Shown here: positions 1-7,849 of the stretch, in pieces
Layout: every line of letters starts with the position of its first letter
Position numbering within the stretch: the first letter of the stretch is position 1
Translations under genes and position numbers: made by a program
The notes under the pieces: generated by a model
What the model was told of the DNA's origin: nothing
The model's database searches: none
Seen by the model: the letters and a program-made list of their open reading frames with translations, nothing else
From: Bacteroidota bacterium
GTDB lineage: Bacteria > Bacteroidota > Bacteroidia > Chitinophagales > Chitinophagaceae
Length of the DNA: 64,000 nt
Assembly: GCA_016868895.1 (NCBI GenBank)
Contig: VGFK01000001.1
Span: 397,006 to 461,005 of the forward strand
Direction of reading: 5' to 3'

Positions 1-1231
1 AGATCAGGATGGGCTTTACGCGGTGGAGGACCAAATAGTTGGCAAACAAGATCGAGGTTGCAAACATGCACAATGTGATGGCCAATCCATAGGCCGCTTC
101 CATGCTGTGTGAGTTTTTAAAATAGAATACAATGCAGCAGCAGCCTACGAATAAAAGGGCATTGATGGAAGGAATGAAAATTTGTCCCCTTTCTTCCGTT
201 GGATAAACGATTTTGAACTTCGGCCAGAGATTGAGTCGCATTGCCACGCTCACCAACGTGAATGAACCGCTGATCATGGCCTGGCTGGCGACAATAGCTG
301 CGGCAGTCGCAATGATGATCCCCACCAACAGAAACGCATGGGGCATGATGGCAAAGAATGGGTTCTGCAATGCCTCTGCTTCAGGGTGGGTGGACAGAAA
401 TTCGGGACTTGTCATCAGGGTGCTGTTGGCATAGAGTTTGCCCTGGTGCTGGAGCAGGTACGCTCCTTGTCCCAAGTAATTCAGGATCAAACTTGTCTTC
501 ACCCAGATCCAGGTGATGCGGATGTTCTTTCGGCCACAGTGACCCAGATCAGAATAGAGGGCTTCCGCACCGGTAGTACACAGGAAGACCGCACCCAACA
601 GCCAAAAACCCTGGGGATAGGTGGTCAGGATATGAATTGCATAATAGGGGTTGAAGGCCTTGAGCACAGAAAAATTTCCGGAGAGTTGATACAGTCCCAA
701 CACCGCCAGCATTGCAAACCAGATGAACATGATGGGACCAAACATTTTTCCAATGGATGCTGTCCCAAATTGCTGCATGAAGAACAAGGCCGCCAGGATC
801 CCCAAAACAATGTAGACGATTTCCATTTCAGTAATGGCTGAAAACCGGGGCAGCTGTTGCAGACCCTCGATGGCAGATGTGACAGAGATGGGGGGGGTAA
901 TGATACCCTCGGAAAGCAGTGCTGCTCCTCCAATCATGGCAGGAAGGAAGAGCCATTTGCGCCTTCTTCTGACCAATGTATAGAGGGAAAAAATACCCCC
1001 TTCCCCTTTGTTGTCGGCTTTAAGGGTTAGGATGACGTATTTGACAGTTGTCTGCAGGGTGAGTGTCCAAATGATACAGGAAATACCTCCCAAAATCAGT
1101 TCTTCGCTGATGACGCGTCCGTTGATGATGGCACTGAAAACGTAAAGCGGGGAAGTTCCAATATCCCCGTAGATGATCCCGAGGGCGATGAGTAACCCTG
1201 CTGCGGTGACCTGATTGATGTGTTTACCCAC
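1..1231 (-). CDS. kup: Kup-family potassium uptake protein, C-terminus cut by window edge
   Basis: Integral-membrane K+ uptake permease. The minus strand reads open from a GTG at 1231 to the window edge, giving about 410 of the usual 600-650 residues. Near the N-terminus it carries the Kup signature IIYGDIGTSPLYVFSAI, then KADNKGEGGIFSLY, SEGIITPPISV and CTTGAEALYSDLGHC, all characteristic of the family, embedded in long hydrophobic stretches. An in-frame TGA lies about 30 bases upstream of the GTG with no in-frame ATG between, so GTG is the best start; no clear Shine-Dalgarno is seen. A TACCTTTG promoter element lies at 1263-1270 on the same strand. The C-terminal cytoplasmic part lies outside the window. 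Confidence 0.93.
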   Translation of the reverse strand, partial: MGKHINQVTAAGLLIALGIIYGDIGTSPLYVFSAIINGRVISEELILGGISCIIWTLTLQTTVKYVILTLKADNKGEGGIFSLYTLVRRRRKWLFLPAMIGGAALLSEGIITPPISVTSAIEGLQQLPRFSAITEMEIVYIVLGILAALFFMQQFGTASIGKMFGPIMFIWFAMLAVLGLYQLSGNFSVLKAFNPYYAIHILTTYPQGFWLLGAVFLCTTGAEALYSDLGHCGRKNIRITWIWVKTSLILNYLGQGAYLLQHQGKLYANSTLMTSPEFLSTHPEAEALQNPFFAIMPHAFLLVGIIIATAAAIVASQAMISGSFTLVSVAMRLNLWPKFKIVYPTEERGQIFIPSINALLFVGCCCIVFYFKNSHSMEAAYGLAITLCMFATSILFANYLVLHRVKPILI

Positions 1232-1256
1232 TGAAATCTGAATTTGCCAGTCGTTG

Positions 1257-1310
1257 GCCGATCAAAGGTAGGCGGAATTTAAGTTTGTTTTAAATAATAG
1301 TTTGATCGGC
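1257..1310. promoter_or_regulatory. Divergent promoter region with perfect 10-bp inverted repeat
   Basis: The arms GCCGATCAAA (1257-1266) and TTTGATCGGC (1301-1310) are perfect reverse complements separated by 34 AT-rich bases, between kup and the divergent gene at 1332. The left arm overlaps a Bacteroidota-type -7 element on the minus strand (TACCTTTG, 1270-1263), placed about 30 bases before the kup GTG. The right arm overlaps a weaker TAGTTTGA on the plus strand. It could be a shared operator or simply duplicated core-promoter sequence; neither has been tested. Confidence 0.5.
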
Positions 1311-1331
1311 ATGAAGTAATTTTAGTGAACA

Positions 1332-2882
1332 ATGCGGAGCGTCATGCATAACATCATTTTCGTCGGACTGCTACTGATGGGTAACCTGGGTAGCAGCGCC
1401 CAGAAAATCAGCTACTCGGAGGTGGATCGCGACGATTACCGGGAGATGAATTTCGAGATCATCGGAAAAATGGGCAGCAATATCAATATCTATAAAAATT
1501 ACAAGAATCGACACGATATATCCATATACGACAACGAGATGCAACTCAAGAATCGGGTGAAATTTGATTTCATGCCCGAACGAGTATTTACCGTTGATTT
1601 TGTATCCTATGGCGACTTTGCCTACATGTTGTACCAGTACCAAAAACGAAACATTGTTTCCTATGCGATGGTCAAGATCAACCAAGAAGGCAAACTCATG
1701 ACCGACCCGGTAGACCTGGATACATCGCATGCGAGTGGATCCAACGACAGCAAGGTATACACGATGATTACCAGCGATGACAAGAAAAAAATTTTGTTGT
1801 TCAAAATCAGGAGGATGAACGACAGAAATTTTCAGATCACCACCATGCTGTACAATCAGGACATGCAGTTGCTCAAGCGAAGCAGTTTCTATTTCAATTT
1901 GCCGGATAAGGATGGAGTATTTACAGACTTTGTGGTGGACAATGACGGAGACCTGGTGTTTGGACGCTGCTCCCGTTCCGGTTCAAGAGAGTTCATCAAC
2001 AAAGTAGACCTCATGTTCAAGCCGGCTCTTTCTGATTCGCTCGAACACATTCCCATTACCTTAAACGATAAAACACTGGACGAAGTCAAACTCAAGTTTG
2101 ACAACTACAACAAACGCCTAATCGTCAATTCTCTGTTCTACCAACAACGAAGGGGAAATGTAGAAGGGCTGTATGCATTGGTGTGGGACAAAAAACAACA
2201 TGCGCTTCTGTCAGAAAGCAGTTTGATGTTTGACGATAGCCTGCGATTTGATGCAAAAGGCGATGATGGATCGATCAAAACAGCATTCAACGATTACTTC
2301 ATCCGAGATGTCTTGCCGTTGCAGGACGGCAGTTACGCTGTGGCAGCAGAACTGTTTTACTCCTCCAGCCGTAACAATGCATGGAACCGTTTTGATTACC
2401 TCTACGGAGGATACGGTGGCTTCATTTCACCCTATGATATGTGGTACAACTACCCCATCAGCAGGATGTACGGCATGGGCTGGTACGACCCTTTCAACCG
2501 TTTTGGTCCACAAAACAACATCGTGCGGTACGTATCGGAGAATATCATGGTCTTTCTTTTCAATGAGCAGGGAAAACTGAAATGGAGCAACACCATTCGC
2601 AAAAGCCAGTACGACGACAACAACGATTCATTCTTATCTTATCAACTCTTCAATACCGGCAGTGAAGCGCGTTTTCTGTTCAATCAGCGGGAACGCAGGG
2701 ATTTATTTCTGAATTCAGCAACCATAGATGCAGACGGTAAATTGAAACGACAGCCTACCATGAAAAACCTTGATCGGAATTATGATTTTATGCCCAAGTT
2801 TGGTAAACAGATCGGACTGCGTCAAGTCATTATTCCCTGCGTATACAAGAACTATATCTGCTTTGCCAAATTGGAATTATAA
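1332..2882 (+). CDS. Secreted protein of unknown function
   Basis: I do not recognise the family. The 516-residue product starts with a plausible Sec signal peptide (hydrophobic IIFVGLLLMGNLGSSAQ, cleavage expected after Ala-Gln around residue 24); Met5 is an alternative start. The mature part is rich in Asp, Asn, Tyr and Arg and has alternating hydrophobic segments that suggest a beta-rich fold. No transmembrane helix follows the signal and I see no catalytic motif, cysteine cluster or C-terminal sorting tail. It is followed after 6 bases by a membrane protein gene on the same strand, suggesting co-transcription. Periplasmic or outer-membrane location is inference from the signal sequence. 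Confidence 0.75.
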   Translation: MRSVMHNIIFVGLLLMGNLGSSAQKISYSEVDRDDYREMNFEIIGKMGSNINIYKNYKNRHDISIYDNEMQLKNRVKFDFMPERVFTVDFVSYGDFAYMLYQYQKRNIVSYAMVKINQEGKLMTDPVDLDTSHASGSNDSKVYTMITSDDKKKILLFKIRRMNDRNFQITTMLYNQDMQLLKRSSFYFNLPDKDGVFTDFVVDNDGDLVFGRCSRSGSREFINKVDLMFKPALSDSLEHIPITLNDKTLDEVKLKFDNYNKRLIVNSLFYQQRRGNVEGLYALVWDKKQHALLSESSLMFDDSLRFDAKGDDGSIKTAFNDYFIRDVLPLQDGSYAVAAELFYSSSRNNAWNRFDYLYGGYGGFISPYDMWYNYPISRMYGMGWYDPFNRFGPQNNIVRYVSENIMVFLFNEQGKLKWSNTIRKSQYDDNNDSFLSYQLFNTGSEARFLFNQRERRDLFLNSATIDADGKLKRQPTMKNLDRNYDFMPKFGKQIGLRQVIIPCVYKNYICFAKLEL

Positions 2883-2888
2883 TCTCCC

Positions 2889-3848
2889 GTGATCACCCTT
2901 TTCCGAAACAACCATCCCATCGCACTGATTTTATTGGTGCCGTTGGCATTGCTTTCCTTTTGGAATTTTTCATCCCAGCCCATCCCAAGCCCCGCATTAC
3001 CCACTTCGATGCTGCACAACGAACTCGGCGACTTGCTCGATTTCATAGATACCAATAGCTTTTGGGGCATTTTTTTCAAACTGCTGTTGCTCCTTTCGAT
3101 GGCGTTGTATCTGAATAAACTGGTTACCGATAATAAGCTGATGGACCGGTCAGGATATGTACCTGCAATGACGTTTTTAGTTTTCAGTGCACTGCTGCCC
3201 AATTCGCTTTCAATCCTAACACTTTTGATAAATGGGCTGGTGTTGGTGGCCATTCGCCTTCTCATTCAAGTATACAAACAAGATCGCCCAAACAACAATT
3301 TGGTATCGACCGGATTCTGTATGGGGCTGGTTACAGGGTTGATTGCAGCGCATTTGATGTTTTATGTTTGGATGGTCATCGCCATTTTGATCATGCGACC
3401 TTCTTCAATCAGAGAGTGGCTGATTGCTACGATTGGATTTTTTCTTCCTTTTTACTTTTTGGCTTCTATCCAGTATTTAAACGACAAACTGGATCTTGCA
3501 GCCCTGCTACCGGAGCTGCACATCTCCTGGAAATTGCCTGAACTGTCCAAGTCGGCAATCCTCAACAATGCCCTGATTGTCTTCCTGCCCATTATCGGGA
3601 TGATGGCCTTCAACCAGCAGATGAATAAAATGGTCATCTTGGGAAGGAAGTCCTATCTCATTGTCTTTGTCCTTTATTTGGCCCTGCTGGTTGTAATGGG
3701 AACGGATCCGGAACATGTTCAGGCATTGACGGGACTGGCACTGATCCCTGCCGCTTTTCTTTTCGCACCATTTTTTATGGTATTTCGCAGGGAATTCATT
3801 CCCAACCTTGTGGCACTTTCCCTTTTGGCACTTTCCCTGTTCCAATAG
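2889..3848 (+). CDS. Multi-pass membrane protein, DUF6427-like
   Basis: A 319-residue, very hydrophobic protein with roughly eight to nine predicted membrane segments (for example residues 12-28, 58-73, 96-125, 135-165, 172-190, 225-242, 250-270 and 280-305). The N-terminal MITLFRNNHPIALILL followed by a multi-helix core resembles the Bacteroidota family DUF6427, whose function is unknown; the match is from memory. The start is GTG, 6 bases after the upstream stop. No catalytic motif is evident. It may be co-transcribed with the secreted protein before it; purQ follows after 58 bases with its own promoter-like element. Confidence 0.75.
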   Translation: MITLFRNNHPIALILLVPLALLSFWNFSSQPIPSPALPTSMLHNELGDLLDFIDTNSFWGIFFKLLLLLSMALYLNKLVTDNKLMDRSGYVPAMTFLVFSALLPNSLSILTLLINGLVLVAIRLLIQVYKQDRPNNNLVSTGFCMGLVTGLIAAHLMFYVWMVIAILIMRPSSIREWLIATIGFFLPFYFLASIQYLNDKLDLAALLPELHISWKLPELSKSAILNNALIVFLPIIGMMAFNQQMNKMVILGRKSYLIVFVLYLALLVVMGTDPEHVQALTGLALIPAAFLFAPFFMVFRREFIPNLVALSLLALSLFQ

Positions 3849-3882
3849 TCCTTTTCCCGGGGATACATTGCCCGAAACCTCA

Positions 3883-3890
3883 TAAATTTG
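3883..3890 (+). promoter_or_regulatory. -7 promoter element before purQ
   Basis: TAAATTTG matches the Bacteroidota -7 consensus TAnnTTTG and ends 16 bases before the purQ ATG. No TTG is found at the expected 17-23 base distance upstream, so the -33 half is weak. Inferred from consensus only. Confidence 0.45.
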
Positions 3891-3906
3891 CGCAAAACTG
3901 AACAGC

Positions 3907-4590
3907 ATGAAATTCGGCGTGATTGTTTTTCCGGGTTCTAACTGCGACAGAGACATGATCGGTGCCCTGAGAGATGATCTTGGGCTGGAGGTGATTGAGT
4001 TGTGGCACAAGGACAAGGATCTTTCTGCGTTCACTCCGAATGACTGTATCATACTCCCCGGAGGGTTTTCCTTCGGAGATTACCTTCGGTGCGGAGCCAT
4101 CGCCCGCTTCAGCCCTATGATGCAAGCCACCATCGCTTTTGCCAACAAAGGAGGAAAAGTGCTCGGCGTGTGCAACGGATTCCAGATCCTCTGTGAATCC
4201 GGACTACTTCCCGGTGTCTTGCTGCAAAATGCCAATCAGCAATTCATCTGCAAAAACGTGTTTCTGATGGGTGCTGAAGAAACTCTTCTGAAAATTCCAA
4301 TTGCTCACGGTGAAGGAAGGTACCACGCCGACCAGCAAACAATGGATGCGCTGCTGAACAATAACCAAGTGATTTACCGGTACTGTGATCAAGATGGGAA
4401 CATCACCGATGCAGCCAATCCTAATGGAAGCACCCACAACATAGCAGGTATTTGCAATGCCACCCGAAATGTGTTTGGGATGATGCCCCACCCGGAAAGA
4501 GCTTGCTCATCCGCCTTGAACAATACCGATGGGAAACACGTTTTCAATACGCTGTTGCTTCACCACACCACTGAACTGATCCATGCGTAA
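3907..4590 (+). CDS. purQ: Phosphoribosylformylglycinamidine synthase subunit I
   Basis: Glutaminase subunit that feeds ammonia to PurL in the fourth step of de novo purine synthesis (FGAR to FGAM); cytoplasmic. The 227 residues match the normal PurQ length. The class I amidotransferase triad is present: nucleophile Cys89 in [18 protein letters not shown], and His195 and Glu197 in GMMPHPERA. The N-terminal [14 protein letters not shown] and [16 protein letters not shown] are typical of PurQ. The existence of a separate subunit implies a small-type PurL with PurS elsewhere in the genome; neither is here. Neighbours are unrelated to purine synthesis. Confidence 0.97.
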   Translation: MKFGVIVFPGSNCDRDMIGALRDDLGLEVIELWHKDKDLSAFTPNDCIILPGGFSFGDYLRCGAIARFSPMMQATIAFANKGGKVLGVCNGFQILCESGLLPGVLLQNANQQFICKNVFLMGAEETLLKIPIAHGEGRYHADQQTMDALLNNNQVIYRYCDQDGNITDAANPNGSTHNIAGICNATRNVFGMMPHPERACSSALNNTDGKHVFNTLLLHHTTELIHA

Positions 4591-4600
4591 TAAATATACG

Positions 4601-5062
4601 ATGAAATCCACGCTGCTGCTTGCCGCAATTCTGATATGCCCTTTCTTCATTCAGGCACAGACAGGATCAGCGAAACAAGTGAAATGGACCTTTGCATCTA
4701 AAAAGCTGGCCGACAAAAAATATGAACTCAGCATGATGGCTACCATTGCAGGCAGTTTTCATTTGTATGCAATCAATGCAGGAGTAGAGGGGCCGGTTCC
4801 AACGACCATTAGTTTTACTCCCAATCCTTTACTTGCGTTACAGGGAAAAATCACAGAACAAGGGAAAAAAATCACAAAGGTTGAAGAAGTCTGGGGGGGC
4901 AAAGTCCACTTCTTTGAAAAAACAGTCAATTTTGTTCAGATTGTTACCACCAAGTCCACCGTGAAAACCAACCTCAACGGCAAAATAGAATTCATGGTGT
5001 GCAACGACGAAGTGTGTCTGCCTCCCTCTGAAATCGTTTTTAAAATTCCCGTAGGTGGCTAG
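4601..5062 (+). CDS. Free-standing DsbD N-terminal (alpha)-like redox domain, secreted
   Basis: A 153-residue periplasmic protein with signal peptide MKSTLLLAAILICPFFIQAQ. I chose the ATG at 4601 because it places the signal correctly and avoids overlapping purQ; an in-frame ATG exists at 4583. The mature part resembles the immunoglobulin-like alpha domain of DsbD, and near the C-terminus carries CNDEVCLPP, which corresponds to the redox cysteine pair of that domain. The gene ends 4 bases before dsbD, whose own N-terminal domain lacks these cysteines, so the two products may work as a relay: membrane DsbD reduces this domain, which reduces periplasmic substrates. That division of labour is inference. 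Confidence 0.82.
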   Translation: MKSTLLLAAILICPFFIQAQTGSAKQVKWTFASKKLADKKYELSMMATIAGSFHLYAINAGVEGPVPTTISFTPNPLLALQGKITEQGKKITKVEEVWGGKVHFFEKTVNFVQIVTTKSTVKTNLNGKIEFMVCNDEVCLPPSEIVFKIPVGG

Positions 5063-5066
5063 TACC

Positions 5067-6989
5067 ATGCGCATCGTATCGGTCATTCTTCTACTTGTAT
5101 TGTTTGGATCCCCATCCATTGCTCAAGAAACTCCGATTGCATGGAAAGCTACTAGCACAAGAGTAAAGGACAATTCATATCGGCTTCAGTTTACGGTAAC
5201 CAATCCCGAACAATGGCAGATTTATAGTCCCACCGCCGACTTCGACGGAATACCTGCAGGAGGATTGCAGTTGCCGGATAGCTCCATTCGTGTGATTGCT
5301 CCGCTGCAAGCACTGGAAAAAGGAAATCGCATCAACAGCCAACTTTTTCCTGAAAAGGAATACACCGTATACACGAACGAACTGACCTTAACGACAGAAA
5401 TTGAATTTACTGAAGCGGTACCTGCTGAGATGGAGGTTGGACTGATGTATACGTATGGCAAAAATGAAGCGTTTTTCCCCGGAGAAGTCGCCACGCTGAA
5501 CATATCATTTGAAGGTGGCGCCTCTAAAGCAGGTGCAATCAAATTAGAAAAACTAAGTAGCGCTCCACTCAATACCTGCGGAGGCGAAATCAAAACAGAA
5601 GAGAAAGGAAGCATATTCACGATTTTTCTATTGGGACTTTTAGGAGGATTGTTTGCGCTCTTGACTCCATGCGTATTCCCAATGGTCCCCCTTACCGTTT
5701 CCTATTTCACTAAACACAACGACAATAAAAAAAGAGGAAGGCAACTGGCCATACTGTATGGACTTTTTATTTTCCTGATATACGTTTCTTTTTCGATTCC
5801 ATTTCACTTGGCCGGAAATGTTGATCCAACCATTTACAATGAGATTGCAACCAATGTGTACCTGAATGTTGCATTCTTTCTGATCTTTCTGTTTTTTGCA
5901 ATTTCTTTTTTTGGATATTATGAAATCACACTGCCCGGCGCGCTTGCGAATTCCACTAATGCCCGTCAAGGTTCAGGTATACTCGGTGTGTTTTTCATGG
6001 CGCTGACCCTGGCCATCGTTTCCTTTTCCTGCACGGGTCCCATCCTGGGAACATTGTTGGTAGGAACGGCCACCGAAGGAGCATGGCCGCTGACTGCCGG
6101 ATTAGCAGGATTTGGCGTTGCATTGGGTTTGCCATTTGGCCTGTTTGCCTTGTTCCCCCAATGGCTGAACTCACTACCCAAAAGCGGCAGCTGGCTCAAT
6201 ACAGTGAAGGTTGTATTGGGATTCATTGAACTGGCGTTGGCATTAAAATTTTTATCGAATGCCGATCTGGTTTCCCATTGGTCCCTCATCAAACGTGAAG
6301 TATTTTTTGGGGCATGGATCCTGATTTTCCTGGGGCTCACGGCGTATTTAATGGGGTGGATACGATTTCCCCACGATAACCCGAACGAATCCGTAAGCAA
6401 ACCAAGAAAAGTACTCGCCGCTGCAGTACTGTTGTTTACGGTATACATCGCTCCGGGTGTGACCAACACCCGGATGGCCAATATTTCACTGGTCAGTGGA
6501 TTTCCTCCTCCGCTTTGTTACAGCATCTACGCTCATCCGGTGAATTGCGAAGAGCCCCTCAAAGATTTCGATGCAGCTGTGGAAAAAGCAAAAAAAGAGA
6601 ATAAACCGATATTGATCGACTTTACTGGGTGGGCTTGTGTGAATTGCAGAAAAATGGAAGAAAATGTATGGACCCAGCCCAATGTGCAAGCATTAATGGC
6701 GAAATACATTTTGGTATCCCTCTATGTCGATGATAAACAGCTGCTGCCGGTGGACCAGCAATTTTCGTATACTACCCAATCTGGGGCACGCGTTTCAGTA
6801 AAATCAGTAGGCGATAAATGGAGCCTGTTCCAAACCGAAAACTTCAATGCTACTTCGCAACCCTGGTATGTGGCCATGACAGCCGATCAACAATTGCTGA
6901 CAGCCCCCGTTGGGTACGTTCCCGATCCTGTGGCATATGCTGAATGGCTTTCGTGCGGACTGAACGCATTCGATTCAGGCAAAAAATAA
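5067..6989 (+). CDS. dsbD: Thiol:disulfide interchange protein DsbD
   Basis: Moves reducing power from cytoplasmic thioredoxin across the inner membrane. With the ATG at 5067 (a GTG at 5055 would overlap the upstream gene) the product has 640 residues: signal peptide 1-20, an alpha-like domain about 21-155, a CcdA-type membrane domain about 180-460 with redox cysteines in LTPCVFPMVPLTVSYF (Cys202) and SFSCTGPILG (Cys322), and a C-terminal thioredoxin-like domain with GWACVNCRKMEENVW (Cys524, Cys527). The alpha-like domain contains no cysteine: the position of the redox pair reads YGKNEAFFPGE. It is directly downstream of a small protein that keeps the pair, presumably one operon. Confidence 0.93.
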   Translation: MRIVSVILLLVLFGSPSIAQETPIAWKATSTRVKDNSYRLQFTVTNPEQWQIYSPTADFDGIPAGGLQLPDSSIRVIAPLQALEKGNRINSQLFPEKEYTVYTNELTLTTEIEFTEAVPAEMEVGLMYTYGKNEAFFPGEVATLNISFEGGASKAGAIKLEKLSSAPLNTCGGEIKTEEKGSIFTIFLLGLLGGLFALLTPCVFPMVPLTVSYFTKHNDNKKRGRQLAILYGLFIFLIYVSFSIPFHLAGNVDPTIYNEIATNVYLNVAFFLIFLFFAISFFGYYEITLPGALANSTNARQGSGILGVFFMALTLAIVSFSCTGPILGTLLVGTATEGAWPLTAGLAGFGVALGLPFGLFALFPQWLNSLPKSGSWLNTVKVVLGFIELALALKFLSNADLVSHWSLIKREVFFGAWILIFLGLTAYLMGWIRFPHDNPNESVSKPRKVLAAAVLLFTVYIAPGVTNTRMANISLVSGFPPPLCYSIYAHPVNCEEPLKDFDAAVEKAKKENKPILIDFTGWACVNCRKMEENVWTQPNVQALMAKYILVSLYVDDKQLLPVDQQFSYTTQSGARVSVKSVGDKWSLFQTENFNATSQPWYVAMTADQQLLTAPVGYVPDPVAYAEWLSCGLNAFDSGKK

Positions 6990-7009
6990 GGGGATCGTTT
7001 CCGACCCCC
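6981..7009 (-). terminator. Intrinsic terminator for the ECF sigma gene
   Basis: On the minus strand GGGGTCG, loop GAAA, then CGATCCCC (one bulged base) is followed by TTATTTTTT. It lies about 25 bases past the sigma-factor stop and overlaps the last bases of the convergent dsbD. Confidence 0.75.
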
Positions 7010-7033
7010 TGTTATGCATGAGAAAACCAACTG

Positions 7034-7618
7034 TTACAGTGCTACTTGATGCTCCACCATCATTTTTCGAAGATTCATCAGTCCATACCGCATCCTACCC
7101 AAAGCAGTATTGATGCTGCAATTTGTTTTTTCTGCGATTTCTTTGAAACTGAGATTGGCAAAATGCCTGAGTACAATGACCTCGCATTGGTCTTGAGGAA
7201 GCATATCCAACATCTGCCTTACTTTTTCATGGCTCTGTGAGCGCATGATGGTTCCTTCCGCCTCTTCTTCAGAGAGATTGATTGTTTCAAATATATCATA
7301 GTCATCCCCACCGCTGGTCATTACGGGCCCGCGTTTTACCTTACGGAAATGATCCACACACATGTTGTGTGCAATACGAAGGGCCCAAGGAAGGAATTTT
7401 CCCTCATCGGTATAATTACCGCAACGAAGCGTATCGATGATCTTGATGAATACTTCCTGGAAAATGTCTTCTGCCAGGCTCTTGTCTTTCACTAGGAGAA
7501 CAATAGAGGTGAAAATTCTGTCTTTGTGCCGGTTAATCAGAAGCTCAAGAGCGTTGGAATCTCCGTTGACAAATTGCTGAATCAGTTCTTGATCAGTTAG
7601 GTTGGTTACGGGTCTCAT
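7034..7618 (-). CDS. ECF-family RNA polymerase sigma factor
   Basis: A 194-residue sigma-70 family protein of the RpoE/ECF type. Region 2 spans about residues 25-95 (LLINRHKDRIFTSIVLLV, AEDIFQEVFIKI, FLPWALRIAHNMCVDHFRK) and region 4 about 130-185 (LPQDQCEVIVLRHFANLSF, then KEIAEKTNCSINTALGRMR, the helix-turn-helix). Only a 40-residue acidic linker (EEEAEGT) separates the two, as in ECF sigmas. No anti-sigma gene is adjacent: upstream is uvrA on the opposite strand and downstream is convergent dsbD, so its signal cannot be inferred from context. It is monocistronic with its own terminator. Confidence 0.93.
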   Translation of the reverse strand: MRPVTNLTDQELIQQFVNGDSNALELLINRHKDRIFTSIVLLVKDKSLAEDIFQEVFIKIIDTLRCGNYTDEGKFLPWALRIAHNMCVDHFRKVKRGPVMTSGGDDYDIFETINLSEEEAEGTIMRSQSHEKVRQMLDMLPQDQCEVIVLRHFANLSFKEIAEKTNCSINTALGRMRYGLMNLRKMMVEHQVAL

Positions 7619-7832
7619 AAAATGGTTTTTTATTGGATTGGATCCGTTTGCTGTTGCGGTGGTTAATCGCTATTGCATGTCAAAACTCCAGAAGAACAGA
7701 AGAGGTGCAAAATATTTACAACAGAATTTTTTTGGATTACGTAAAAAAAATTAGTGCCCTTACGTGTTCATTTGTCAACGTAATGTTAACAGCATCGTAT
7801 ATCTACGTGCACCCCGTAAATGCTTTTGAAAG

Positions 7833-7840
7833 TATATTTG
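7833..7840 (+). promoter_or_regulatory. -7 promoter element before uvrA
   Basis: TATATTTG matches TAnnTTTG and ends 9 bases before the ATG at 7850. Its position inside the longer open frame that begins at 7820 argues that 7850 is the true start. The expected transcript leader would be only a few bases long. Confidence 0.5.
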
Positions 7841-7849
7841 CAATCTCTT

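Noticed and set aside
890-897. Run of eight G within kup, a possible slippage or phase-variation tract
   Set aside because: It encodes normal family residues (ITPPIS) and kup is a housekeeping transporter; one tract of eight is not enough.
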